From positions 372,001-436,000 of the forward strand of contig JAZKJV010000681.1 in assembly GCA_037367405.1 (NCBI GenBank): a stretch of 64,000 bases of DNA. The letters run 5' to 3'. The notes below the pieces were generated by a model. It was not told the origin of the DNA and made no database searches. It was given only the letters and a program-made list of their open reading frames with translations. A program made the translations under genes and the position numbers. Each line of letters begins with the position of its first letter. Position 1 is the stretch's first letter. The stretch comes from Ottelia alismoides. Lineage: Eukaryota > Streptophyta > Magnoliopsida > Alismatales > Hydrocharitaceae. Positions 11,905-22,465 of this stretch are shown piece by piece.

Positions 11905-12923
11905 GGTTTTAAAAGGCGTGAGGCGTATCGAGGCTTTTTCCCAGTATTGCCTCAAGGCATAAGCCTCGAGGTGTATCGAGGCGTAAGGCTCACTCGTGAA
12001 GAAAATTTTTCATGAAACATAATAATTAATCGTAATTACAATTTTCAAGTTCTAGAAATTAAATAGTTATGATTAAATACATAACTTCATGACATTCCAA
12101 AGCTAACATAATGGTTTAAACATCCAAGTTGTTATATAAATCTCTTTATTTGGACTCTAAATCTGTATGGAGTCAAGTAAATATGGATATGTAAGCACAA
12201 TAATGGGTAACTCACCGCAAAATTTAAATTTTTGAATAAAATTTAATTAAAGGGACTAGATGTAACACACCATTTTCAAAATTAGGTGATATATGTGTGT
12301 CATTCAATTGAGAAGGATAAGAGAGTAAGTAGTGAATCAGTGATCACTTTTTACTTTACCATAAGGATTGGGGGATAAAATACTTGGATATTGCATGTTA
12401 GGACCATCTTTGTTCATGCATGCTTTGATGTGTATTAATTTAGTCCCGATTGAATAGAAGAAAAGATGAGACATGTTTACAAAATATACTTTTCTAAATT
12501 TAGGTCAAAGTAGGGGACTTGCATCCAAATATTTTAATAAAGAAAGCATTTATGCTTGATTCATACTAAAGAGTAGAGGCATTAGATTTAACTAAGGACT
12601 CAAGACTCAATTTTGTGTTCATCTTGATTTATAAAGAACATGCATAACAAAGTAAAAATAAGCTTAATATATTAATAAACTAAAAAAATGCATTTCAGTG
12701 AATCGTGAGCTTAAGGACTTGAAAATACTTGTCTACGAAATATGAAAAACTCACAATCAAAAAGAAAAGAAACAATATTGTCGAAAAAAATAAAAAATCA
12801 ACTCATACATGAGGCAGCGCCTCATAAGCCTCGAGGCGCGCACCTCACTGTGGCTGCATGAGGATATAGCCTCGAGGTGTTTTTCCTTGAAAAACGCCTC
12901 AAGGTGTGTTTTTAAAAAAAATG
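11905..12923. mobile_element. Non-autonomous DNA transposon with GCCTCGAGGC-rich ends, copy 1
   Basis: About 1 kb with inverted ends (GTTTTAAAAGGCGTGAGGCG at the left; AAAAA next to CGCCTCAAGG in reverse at the right). Both ends hold several GCCTCGAGG-type motifs; the interior is A/T rich without coding capacity. GACAGTAGCAA just before and GACAATAGCAA (12924-12934) just after differ by one base and may be an 11-bp target duplication, which would fit a Mutator-like element better than hAT. A second copy lies at 14167-15160 in the same orientation. Superfamily is inferred. Confidence 0.65.
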
Positions 12924-13139
12924 GACAATAGCAATAATAATATCTCTAAATATGAGCATAACTGATTATAATAATGTAACAAGAAAAATATCACCATTAT
13001 GTTGTCGCCAACAGAAAATCTATCTTGAACTAGTCGAGGAGAAGCACGGAAGCTTGGAGGTGATTGATGCTGGCTTGGAGAGCTTGATCAGATCACAACA
13101 ATCAGAATAAATCTCAAAACAACAATTTCTCTCTAAGAA
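12924..13139. other. Unassigned spacer
   Basis: Nothing recognisable except the possible target duplications at its two ends (12924-12934 and 13132-13139). Confidence 0.4.
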
Positions 13140-13910
13140 CAGTGTTCGTAAAAGCGGTATGTGCGGTTCCATATGCCTAATCGGCCTCCTCAGTGCACCG
13201 ATTACATGAAGCCCTCCTTTATGCCCGCGGGCTGTGCGACCGCATATGTGCTCCATGCGCACGCTTAAGCTCGAGTTGGGTAATCGGATCAAGATCTTAA
13301 GATCTGGATACGATAGGAGTTAGAATAAGCCTGACCCCCTACTCTTCTTTAAGAAAATATCTGTGGCGATTTTTTTATTAATGAGGTTTATTTTTATTTA
13401 TTACCGAGGTCACAAGCTCAATTACTTTCAATTCCAGTTTCTTGATCTGTTTAGTTAGATCTGAATAGGTTTGAATTCAATTTGTATTGTATAGCTTATT
13501 ATTTTGATTACTTTTGTTTTATATTCTGAATTACTTCTGAATTTCATTCTTTTTAGTGTTGAGGTTTTAATTATTTGTATCGAGTTTAGTTTTATTTAAT
13601 TTTTCATTGATTTTGAATTTTAATTGTATTAATTTGATTCTATATATTAATACTAACTTTTATGATTTTGATATTTAGCTGTACTATTTTGAGCTCTAAA
13701 TGAAATTGATTTTTCTTAGATCTTCCGTTGGACCACATTTATTCGTAAATTTAGTTTATTATAGTCACTTTTGTAGATATTTAGTTATTTTTAAATAAAA
13801 AATAGAAAACCACATAGAATCGCATATACCCCTCATATGTCCCCGCATACCGCTAATCGTTATTCAGTGACCTGTCCGAACACATACGCATATTGATTTC
13901 CTGAACCTTG
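13140..13910. mobile_element. hAT-type MITE, 771 bp, with 8-bp TSD
   Basis: An exact 8-bp duplication TCTAAGAA flanks the element (13132-13139 and 13911-13918). The left end starts CAGTGTTCGTAAAAGC and the right end, reversed, starts CAAGGTTCAGGAAATC; the two align as imperfect terminal inverted repeats. Eight-base TSDs and CA..GTTC termini are characteristic of hAT transposons. Subterminal CATATG/GCGG motifs echo those at 285-442. There is no transposase; the interior is A/T rich, so it is non-autonomous. Confidence 0.8.
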
Positions 13911-14166
13911 TCTAAGAATATGAACTCTGGAGAAGAACGACAGAGAAAAAGAGGTGAATAGGAGAGAGAAGCTCTTAGAAGACTTTGCTTCGAGTTGTAT
14001 GCTTATAAACAACGTTTTATGGTCCTATTTATAATGACATAGCCAAGCCTTTGAAAAAGTAGTCATTTGAAACAAATCTAGCAAGAAATCACAAAGATTA
14101 TGTACAATTGATCGATCGGGCTATTCTGGTAGATCGATCAAGTGACATAGATCGATCATACCCAAA
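13911..14166. other. GATCGATC-rich sequence flanking a transposon
   Basis: The last ~60 bases contain several GATCGATCA units, and the same motif resumes after the inserted element at 15161. This was therefore one continuous motif-rich block before copy 2 inserted. No gene is seen. Confidence 0.5.
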
Positions 14167-15160
14167 GTTTTAAAAAGTGTGAGGCGTATCAAGGCATTTT
14201 CCCAGCATTGCCTCGAGGCGTGAGCCTCACTCATGAAAGAAAATTTTTCATAAAACATGATAATTAATTGTAATTACAATTTTCAAGTTCTAGAATTAAA
14301 TATTTATGATAAAATGCATAACTCCATGACATTTCAAGGCTATCATCATGGTTTAAACATCCAAGTTGTTATATAACTCTCTCTTTTTGGACTATAAATC
14401 TGTAAGGAGTCAAATAAATATGGATATGCAAGCACAATAATGGGTAACTCTCCGCAAAATTTAAAGTTTTGAATAAAATTTAACTAAAGGGACTAGATGT
14501 AACATGCCATTTTCAAAATTATATGAGATATGTGTGTCATTCAATTGAGAAGGACAAGAGAGTAAGCAGTGATCAGTGATCACTTTTACTTCACTATAAG
14601 GATTGGGGGATAAAATTCTTGAATATTGCATGTTATGACTATCTTTGTTCATGCATGTTTTGATGTGTATTAATTTAGTCCCGATTGAATAGAAGAAAAG
14701 ATAAGACATGTTTACAAAAATATACTTTTCTAATTTAGGTCAAAGTAGTGGAATTGCATCCAAACATTCTAATAGAGAAAGAATTATGTTTGATTCATAC
14801 TAAAGAGTAGAGGCATTAGACTTAAGGACTCAGAACTCAATTCTTTGTTCATGTTAATTTATAAAGAACATGCATAACAAAGTAAAAATAAGCTTAATAT
14901 GTTAATAAACTTAAAAAATGCATTTAAGTAAATCTTGAGCAAAAGGACTAGAAAATACTTGTCTACGAAAGATGAAAAGCTCACAATCAAAAAGAAAAGA
15001 AAAAAAATTATAGAAAAATATAAAAATCAGCTCATATATGAGACAGCGCCTCGAGGCGCACGCCTCACTGAGGTTGCATGAGGCTATAGCCTCGAGGTAT
15101 TTTCCCTAAAAAATGCCTCGAGGTGTACGCTTCAGCGCCTCGAGGCACGTTTTAAAAAAC
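14167..15160. mobile_element. Non-autonomous DNA transposon with GCCTCGAGGC-rich ends, copy 2
   Basis: A direct-orientation paralogue of 11905-12923, alignable along nearly its whole length. It has the same GTTTTAAAA/AGGCG left end and CGCCTCGAGG-rich right end reading into TTTTAAAAAAC. Candidate target repeats are ATCGATCAT before and AATGATCAT after (two mismatches in nine), so TSD support is weaker than for copy 1. It has no coding capacity. Confidence 0.65.
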
Positions 15161-15440
15161 AATGATCATGCCAACTTAGGTTGATCAGTCAAAAGTAGTC
15201 GTTAAAGTGTCATTGTAAATTGAATTTGAAATGTGGCCGATCAAGGCTACGAGGTGGTCAATCGGGAAGTGATCAATCATAAGTCACTTGTTGGTCGATC
15301 AATAACTGATCGATCAGAACTACAATATGCGCGATCAGGCATTAGTCGATGAACAGTACGTTGGACGATCAAGAGCTAATCATCAAGGAGGTGAGGGTTC
15401 AATCAAGAGATTGTTCTAATTGGAAAGTCATGTTGGTTCA
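15161..15440. repeat. GATCGATCA-type motif cluster
   Basis: Roughly ten degenerate GATCGATCA/GATCAAT units in 280 bases, continuing the block interrupted at 14166. Such clusters occur in some plant LTRs, but I could not identify the parent element. Confidence 0.5.
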
Positions 15441-16030
15441 ATCATGCATAAATCCGATAACCAAGCATACATAATTTTGTAATGAAACCACATCAAATTA
15501 CAACAATAATAATGTAAAACTCTTTGTTCAATTAATGCCTTCATCTTTAAAACAACCTATAATCCTACAAGTCAAAGCAATATACTATATGAGTGTCTTG
15601 CGATAAGTATGTGCCATCACTAAAACCCAAAACAATAAAAGAAATAGCACACGTGCTAGTAGAGATCAAAGAAATAACGAAATATAGGCCTAATACAAGT
15701 TTATACAGTATTGACATCATATTACACCGTACGTGCTGACATGCAATTTTATGTAAGGCATGTAGAAATTAGAGTTTTGTAACGAAGAATGCAAAAATAA
15801 GTTGAAATAATAATGAAACTCATAATTCATAATGCATACAAATACAATATATATCAAGTAAATATTTCGATTCGATACTCCTCGAAGCCAAAATTGTTTG
15901 GCTTAATAACAAAGAAATGATATAATTAAGAAACAATGCAGCAAAGGTAAAATGAAAAGATCTGTCATCGAAATAAGAAGAAATATCAATGAGATAGGGG
16001 CAAAATCCAAGAAATTTAAGAAAATTACAC
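15441..16030. other. Unassigned A/T-rich sequence
   Basis: No coding region, repeat boundary or splice-site pattern with recognisable homology was found. Confidence 0.4.
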
Positions 16031-16205
16031 ATTATGGGTCACATATGGTGTTATTTGACAACATGGCCGATATGTCGGTGACATATCGTCGATATGTGAG
16101 TGAAATCCAAGAAAATATATAAGGGAAATTTTAACATCATCGTGTTAATGAAACCGACATATCAACGATATGTTGATGACATATCGTGATATTTAAGGCA
16201 ATATC
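16031..16205. repeat. CGATATATCG-family repeat fragment
   Basis: Repeated CGATATGT/ACATATCG motifs in alternating orientation, as in the complete element at 28555-29762 and fragments at 56285-56480 and 58480-58710. Boundaries are not defined. Confidence 0.5.
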
Positions 16206-16493
16206 AATCATCACAGTGTTGGGGGAGAGGAACCCATCCATCACATAAGGTTCTCATTGTTGATAATGCTACCTCATCATGTCGATGTGGCTTCATGTTG
16301 CGTTGTAGCCCACACATGGACGTGATCTTGAATACCAATGCTCGAGGAGGCATGTTGCTGGAGAAGCAACGGAAGTGCCATGCTTGGAGTTGTCGCAAGA
16401 ATATTTTAAGGGCGATGGATCTCATAGATGGTCTGGAGGAGGCGTAATGAGACCTTCTCTGTTGCTACCACTTGGATTCTCATTGTGTCTTTA
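16206..16493. other. Unassigned sequence
   Basis: A short minus-strand open frame (16425-16204) shows no recognisable motif. No other feature was seen. Confidence 0.35.
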
Positions 16494-16985
16494 TGATGCA
16501 ACGTAGAATTAGAATTAAGGCTAGATTAGGGGTTTTATTAAATTAGGATTTTCCGTCCATCCAATTAGATTCTAATTGAATTAGGGTTAGGGTTAGTTTT
16601 ATTTGTGCCTAATTGAGTTTAACGAATTCTATTTTTATTTAGAAAATGAGATCGCAATTGATCTCTAATTAATTAGTCGATTAAGTCAACTAGGGTTCGT
16701 TAGGATTTTGTTTTATTTATTTCCTTTAATTTTGTAATCCTGTCCCTCTTAAATAAAGGGGTATGGGTCATTGTGTTGGATTTCAAGTTTTACTAAAATT
16801 GGAGATACTCCGCACTTTCTCCCCTTTTCTCCTTCTCCCTCCAAGCAATCTTCATGTTTCTCTTCCAAACTCTCGCGTAGTCGGCACATTCTTCTGTATT
16901 CCTCTTCTTTTCCCTAAATTTCTTCTCCACTTAATTTTTAATTTTGCATCGGTTCATATCATAGCATGGCCTATATACCATTTCA
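16494..16985 (+). repeat. LTR-like direct repeat, left copy
   Basis: This block aligns with 18205-18690: GAATTAGAATTA near the start, GAGATCGCAA-TGATCTCTAA in the middle, TTTTGTAAT then an AAATAAAGGGG/ACATAAAAGGGG segment, then a C/T-rich tail with CCGGCACATTCTTCT-like sequence. Spacing and order suggest old LTRs of a small retroelement, or duplicated 3' gene-flank sequence. No primer site or polypurine tract was recognised. Confidence 0.5.
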
Positions 16986-18204
16986 TGATTTGATGATCCT
17001 TCCATGTGTTCATGCAAACACAAGATCAAAGAAGCGCATTCAACAGGCCGTTCAACATGGACTAAGGCTATGGAAGCCATTGCAATGATACACCATGATT
17101 GCTCGAATTTATCGATGTCCCTGCAAAATTCGGGGGTTTTGGAGTCTTTGAAGCAACAATGAAAGGAAGCATATCAAACCCACCTATGCATCAACCACAA
17201 CCATTCAAGATGATGAAGCAACCCCAATGCCATTGTGCCCCTCCCCACGCCCATAACACCTTCCCACACCGCCAAACCACCGGCATCATTATTATTGCCA
17301 GCCCTAGAGCTGCCACAACCAGGCCTACCATCAACAACCATTCAAAGGTGATGAAGCACCCCTAATGCCATAACACCCCTCCCCACTAGTGTAACACCTT
17401 CCACGACCCTGCCACCACCTCCCACCAAACCACCAGCATCACCACTATTGTAGGCCCTACCATTGCCAACTTGCCACCACCATCCCCACTGACCCTACCA
17501 TAGACCCCTCCACAGCCAGCGCACAACCCTTTCCCAACATGCAATCGCCACTCAAGCACATCCCGTAGCCACCATCTTCACGGCCAACATTGGTACCTAT
17601 CCTAACACCACCCATGCATTACCTTACCCCAATGCTCCTGCCATCCAGCTCTTGAGCTACCAACATTGCTACACAACAATCGTCAGTGCTCCAAGCCCCA
17701 GCATTACTATAAACTGATAGCAAAGTATCGGCATCGTAACGACCAATGGAGGATCCAAAATTGTGGCTCCTGAAAGCATGCTTGACTCTGTCGACCCTGT
17801 TTCCGTTTGGTGGAAGCTCCATCGGTGGAGCAACCGACGCCAGCGCCAACACCTTTGGGTTTCGAAGGTCCAAGCCCTAACAAGAAAAAGGGGCTTCTAT
17901 GGATCCTTCATCTCCAAGAGAAGAAATAAAAATATCTCTAGGGATTTTTATGGAAAGGCCCCTCACCAGAAACCTCTTCACCGAAAAGGACGAACTTGAA
18001 GAAAGAACCAAAGGGAGATTTTATTCAAGTGAATGGGCAAAAAAAATAAAACTAGCCCCCCAATCTACCAGAATTACAAAGGAAACCTTGAGGATGAAAA
18101 AGGTGAATGAATTACTAGGTCCACTCAGGATCGATCCATCACCCATTACAACAGAAAATCTTGAATTTGTCAAGAGACGGATTTTTTAAAGTGTATAGAG
18201 CTAA
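16986..18204. other. Sequence between the two LTR-like repeats
   Basis: It contains an imperfect direct repeat (about 17198-17275 and 17335-17405, each with CCATTCAA then GATGAAGCA-CCC) within a C/A-rich block that translates to Pro/His/Thr-rich sequence. The 97-codon plus-strand frame at 17899-18189 is Lys/Glu-rich and unrecognised. I cannot assign a function and do not call a gene. Confidence 0.4.
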
Positions 18205-18690
18205 TGCAATGCAGAATTAGAATTATGGCTAAAATTAAGGATTTTGTCAAATTGGTATTTTCATTCCATTCAACTAGAGTCCAATTGAATTATGGTTAGA
18301 TTAGTTATATGTTTGTACAAAAAATTAACTAATTATGTCATTCGGAGATTGTCAGGAAATTATTTTTATTTAAATAGTGAGATCGCAAGTGATCTCTAAA
18401 TAATTAACTAATTATGTTATTCGGAGATTGTCAGGATTTTATTTTTATTTGTTCTTTTTATTTTGTAATCACACCCCTCTTACATAAAAGGGGTTATGGG
18501 ACATTGTATTGTACAAGATCAAGTAATAAAAATATCGAAGTTCCTCCATATCGCCTTTCCCTTTCTCTTACCCCTCCATGCAACCTCTGCTTTTCCTTTC
18601 CCAAATGAACCGGCACATTCTTCTTCATCTCCTCTTCCCCAAATCTTTCCCCACCGAAATACTAATTTGCATCACTCTAGGTTTACATGA
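18205..18690 (+). repeat. LTR-like direct repeat, right copy
   Basis: Diverged partner of 16494-16985. It carries an extra internal duplication: ATTAACTAATTATGT-ATTCGGAGATTGTCAGG occurs twice, near 18324 and 18405. Confidence 0.5.
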
Positions 18691-18779
18691 TCATATGTCG
18701 CCACCAAGAGTTGATGTTAATGTCGAGGAATGGTTGTGAGGGGTCTGTAAGAATATATTATGTAAAGCATATGGATCAT

Positions 18780-19500
18780 AGTAACAATGAGTATCTTGAA
18801 AGATCTTGATGAGAATCACGAACCCAGTTGAGTTTCCACGTTAACGACTGTGTTCCCTTTTGCTTGTACGGTTTAAATGCTTCAATATCTTTAAATTCTG
18901 CATTTCATTTTAAGATGTCATAATTATTAGACACTACTATTCATCCCCATAGTAGTGTTGCAGTCCGCATTCACTCTCATTTGGTATTAAAACCTACGTT
19001 CAAGTGCAAGATGAAGTAACACTCCTCAACACAAATGACAACACAGCAACTCATTTGAGAGTCAACCAACCATGAGGCCTCCTCCATTTGACGGTACTAA
19101 ATACAACTGCAAGGTTAGGGTATAAATGTTTCTCAAGTCCATCGTTTACAAAGTTTGAAATGTAATCGAATCCAAGTACACCCGATCGGTCATCAATGAA
19201 GCAACCGACATCGACAAGAAAAGGGCCAACTACAACATCAAGGTAATAGTCAAATCCATGTAAGCATTCCTAGTCGAGAAGCCCTTAACGTACCACATCC
19301 AATGGTCTCGACGCACAAAAGGCCCCTCTACAGTGTTTAGAAGCTCCGACATGCTTAAAAAGTCACGCACTCTCTATTCAGAGAAGCCAGAGCTGAAGAC
19401 AGGAGCACGTCCCCAGTCTGACCACACCTCCCGAATATGCAATTCTGAAACGACAACCAGGACAAAAATTATGGAGAACAGATCATGGAAGGCCCCTCCG
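18780..19500 (+). pseudogene. Sirevirus-like Copia LTR end, primer site and gag start
   Basis: A plus-strand fragment related to the relic at 3370-6495 but in the opposite orientation. An LTR tail (ACACTACTATTCATCCCCA near 18943) is followed by a primer site remnant TTGGTATTAAAACC (about 18981-18994). The beginning of gag follows, with the typical RPPPFDGTKYN (about 19076) and FLKSIVYKV near 19130. Stops are frequent and nothing recognisable continues beyond about 19500. It is a truncated relic with no coding potential. Confidence 0.7.
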
Positions 19501-19634
19501 TCGGGAATATAGCTACATTCCATAGTTAATTTAAACCAAGCTCATGAGAAGATTTTAGGGTCTAACATAAGCCATAATAACAATACGAACATAACTGCAC
19601 TTTTGATTCTTAAAAGGTATCAAGATTAGTGTGA

Positions 19635-19650
19635 AATGTACAGGAGCATT
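19635..19650. repeat. Target-site duplication, left copy (16 bp)
   Basis: AATGTACAGGAGCATT, identical to 20040-20055, flanking the truncated LINE between them. Confidence 0.9.
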
Positions 19651-20039
19651 ACAACAACAACAAAGCCTTTTCCCACAATTAAGTAGGGTCGGCTACATGG
19701 ATTCTTCGCCTCCATTCAAATCTATCTTGGGTCAATCTCGGGCTTATATCCAAAAAACTAAGATCCCTTCGTATAGTCTCTTTCCAACACTTATTGGGCC
19801 GTCCTCGCCCTCTCTTAGTCAGCTCAACATCCCAACACTCGCATCTCCTAACTGGTGCATCCGCTGATCTTCTTTGCAAATGACCAAACCATCTTAAACG
19901 GTTTTCTCGCATCTTATCCTCGATCGGAGCTACACCAACTTTCTTTCTAATTGCATCATTCCGAATCCGATCTTTACGTGTGTGTGTCCACACATCCACC
20001 TTAGCATTCCGAATCCGATCTACATCAACTTTTTTTTAC
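19651..20039 (-). mobile_element. 5'-truncated RTE-type LINE insertion
   Basis: The 3' end of an RTE-clade LINE on the minus strand, flanked by an exact 16-bp target duplication. It retains the last ~107 codons of the reverse-transcriptase protein (19999-19679, with [12 protein letters not shown] and [10 protein letters not shown]). It ends in the (TTG)n-type tail, seen as ACAACAACAA at 19651 on the plus strand. The protein matches the C-terminus of the LINE at 53291-54934 at most positions, so both belong to one family. The 5' junction carries a short duplicated piece (see findings). Confidence 0.92.
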
Positions 20040-20055
20040 AATGTACAGGAGCATT
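20040..20055. repeat. Target-site duplication, right copy (16 bp)
   Basis: Exact repeat of 19635-19650. Confidence 0.9.
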
Positions 20056-20342
20056 CAATGTAAAAAATGAAGGGCGGGAGGATGAACAGGGGGATGTTAT
20101 TTTAAAAGAAAGGCTACCCAACCTTACCCTGCACTACCACAAAAGTTGCTTCCAGAACTTATACCCAAGGCCTGTAGGTTATTAACAACATTTAAAGGTA
20201 TGCGGAAAACTATAGCTTTAGGATCTTTCAAGAAGCAAAAACAACTTTGTTCTAGCAATTTTAAACGTTACTCATGCGACGACAAGGGAATATAACATAA
20301 GCAAAGAAGAGATAGCAATTAAAGGATAAGCATATTGCTCAC
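20056..20342 (-). other. Putative intron or flank downstream of the last LPEAT1 exon seen
   Basis: It starts (minus sense) with the GTGAGC donor at 20342-20337. No following exon was recognised here or anywhere further left, so this is either the start of another very long intron or the edge of a broken gene. Confidence 0.5.
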
Positions 20343-20408
20343 CTGGGAAAATCATCAAAATCGGAGAGAAATTTTTATGGGATTTCTTTATTCTCTCGGC
20401 GACAACAC
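20343..20408 (-). CDS. LPEAT1: LPEAT1-like acyltransferase exon (before the FPEG motif)
   Basis: A 66-nt exon encoding VVAERIKKSHKNFSPILMIFP, the stretch just before the FPEG motif of glycerolipid acyltransferases. Its first two bases complete a Gly codon begun by the exon at 55340-55404. Its last G would begin the Glu of FPEG, so the motif is split by the next intron. Acceptor GTAG and donor GTGAGC are canonical. The reading frame is open and the order matches plant LPEAT1, a membrane enzyme that re-acylates lysophosphatidylethanolamine. The segment looks one residue shorter than I expect between Asn and the FP pair. No later exon is visible in the remaining 20.3 kb, so a complete gene cannot be confirmed. 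Confidence 0.72.
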
Positions 20409-20544
20409 CTACATGGATCAAATGAACTATCAATTTTGGAACATGAGAAATCCAGCCTCTGATTTGTATAATTACTGGAGCAAAAGACAATTTTGACTCC
20501 TGCACAACTGTGACACAAGAAAAGTGCAAAGATATATGATATAA

Positions 20545-20692
20545 TTTTGATTCCTATGAAACTCCTGTAACATATGTATTGACCATTTTCTGCCAGTTTC
20601 TCCTTTATTGCTAATATTATTGACTCCTACAAAGCTCCTGTAACATCTGTATCAATTCTTCTTTACTACTAATATTATTGACTCCATACATT
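20545..20692. repeat. Imperfect tandem duplication in the intron
   Basis: Two adjacent units, each containing GACTCCTA-AAAGCTCCTGTAACAT-TGTAT (or a variant) and ending TAATATTATTGACTCC. The first has an extra TGCCAGTTTCTCC segment. Confidence 0.65.
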
Positions 20693-22062
20693 TTCTTCGC
20701 AACGCTTACTTCCAGATATGTATGATCATGCCCCAACTTATCCTATGTTTTACCCCAATGATTTCTTTTTGCAAATGTTGTAGACATTGGCAATTTTGCA
20801 CTCAGTGATATATTCCAAGACCAAATAAAACATCTAGAAAGCTAATTCAGAAATGCAAAAATATTTACCACGGGCTGCTTAATGTAATCTTCTATGGACA
20901 CGTCCTCATGGTGTAACACATATCAATGTCATCAAGCACACCCCCCCCCCCGTGAGCATTTAACCACCATTTATACCGTGTCCATTTACTTTGTCACCTC
21001 ATCCACCGAATGTTTAAGAGTTCCGAACCCTGTATCTTCTGCTTTGCCTACCAAGAGATTTATGTTTATTTAAAGCAAGTAAACTCATCCCCATACCCAA
21101 AAATTAAACCTGTTTTTTTTTTGGAAGGAAATGAAAGACTAAAGATATTACTCTTCCGATGTACCCTATTTCTTGTACTCTACGAAAGAAAATAAAGTAT
21201 TTGAACCTGGGTTCAATGGCAATTATTAAAACAAATTTTCTCCTGGCATCAAGTGGAGATCTCATCCTAAAGTGGCATTCAAGTTTGTAGCAAGTGTTGT
21301 GTCTCTACCAACATAAAAGAGCTCATGGGAGAGTATTTTGCATATTGGAATCTGCTATAGTCAATGGTAAGATTATCCAGTTTAGTTCTCTGAGTTTTAG
21401 AATAGTCATGCAACCACATTTAGTATGGAAGCAACGATGAACCAAACCTCAGTTTAAGAGAACTAATTTTCACTAAGTTTTCTATTTAGTCTTTTCAGAG
21501 GATAGTAAAATTTACCTAACCTACTAAAAGATTCAGATATTAGCATATGCAAACATCAGTTATGTAATGATTTATGCTTGCCCAGAAAACAAAACTAGGC
21601 CTTTTTCCTGACCTTAATGGTGTCAGCTAGAAGTCATCTCATCCAATCAAATACATCCCAAGTCAAATTCAGGTCATATTCATGTTTGGGTTCAAACAAG
21701 ACAAATCATTCTAGATAGTCCTTTAAACATAACACTTATTTAGGCCAACATATAACAATCTGCAAACTCCTAAATTAGAAATATTTTTGTCATTGTAAAT
21801 TTTGCAGTTCCATTGTTAAGAAAACCATTGAATAACATGATGTAAATGCTAACGATGGGTAGACCGCCTTCATCAGATTGTGACTACTTGATTTTGTTTG
21901 GAATTGGAGAAGAGCCATTTGTCAAGCTGATGGATCATTTTTGAAAATATTACCAAATATGCCATAAAAGTTTCTTTACTACTAAACACTCCCCTATCTC
22001 CCATCTTTTGTGATATCTAATCTCTCTTGTCAAGCTCTATGACCCTTGCCCTTGTCTCAATT

Positions 22063-22176
22063 CTTATGTTAGGCTAAGTAAACTTTCTCTGTGTAAGGAG
22101 ACCTTCATGGTCCTTTTAGAAGCTCAACGTCCAAATGAAGTCCATCGCATGAGTGGAAAGCAGGAAAGGCATCAAA
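22063..22176. repeat. Intron segment duplicated around the 22185 Copia, left copy
   Basis: 114 bases from CTTATGTTAGG to GGCATCAAA. They recur as 27224-27243 plus 54980-55073, the right copy being split by the LINE. I count four differences over about 113 aligned bases. Confidence 0.85.
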
Positions 22177-22184
22177 CTTTTACC

Positions 22185-22451
22185 TGTTGAGAATATATTT
22201 GTTAACAGAATATTCTATAGAGAATATTCTATGTGGCTATTTATTAAGAGAATATTCTATAGAGAATATTCTGTAGCTATTTGTTAAGAGAATTCTATAG
22301 AGAATATTCTATGTGGCAGAAGTATATTCTTGTAACCCGTAGGGGTATTTATGTATTTTTCTCCTTTGAGCACTCTAGGTTTTTTGTCCTATATAAGGAC
22401 CTCTAGACCTCTTGAATAAGATAAGCCTTTCTATTGTTTCATACTTTTCCA
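22185..22451 (+). repeat. 5' LTR of the 22185 Copia element
   Basis: Starts TGTTGAGAATA and ends TTTTCCA. It holds a tandem ~42-bp unit built on AGAATATTCT palindromes, then a TATATAA box at 22390-22396. Confidence 0.9.
22206..22311. promoter_or_regulatory. Array of AGAATATTCT (heat-shock-element-like) motifs
   Basis: Five GAATATTC cores within 106 bases, mostly as pairs separated by a four-base gap. Each has the nGAAnnTTCn form bound by plant heat-shock factors. The array ends ~80 bp upstream of the TATATAA box, a plausible enhancer position. The motif match is seen; heat response is inferred. Confidence 0.55.
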
Positions 22452-22453
22452 CA

Positions 22454-22465
22454 TGGTATCAGAGC
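22454..22465 (+). promoter_or_regulatory. Primer-binding site (initiator Met-tRNA)
   Basis: TGGTATCAGAGC two bases after the 5' LTR; a perfect match to the common Copia primer site. Confidence 0.9.

Noticed and set aside
16577..16590. TTAGGG repeats suggesting telomeric sequence
   Set aside because: Only two adjacent units within an LTR-like repeat; AGGGTTAG is common in plant A/T-rich DNA.
17899..18189. 97-codon Lys/Glu-rich plus-strand frame
   Set aside because: Length and composition are compatible with chance, and no family was recognised. Noted in the features but not called as a gene.
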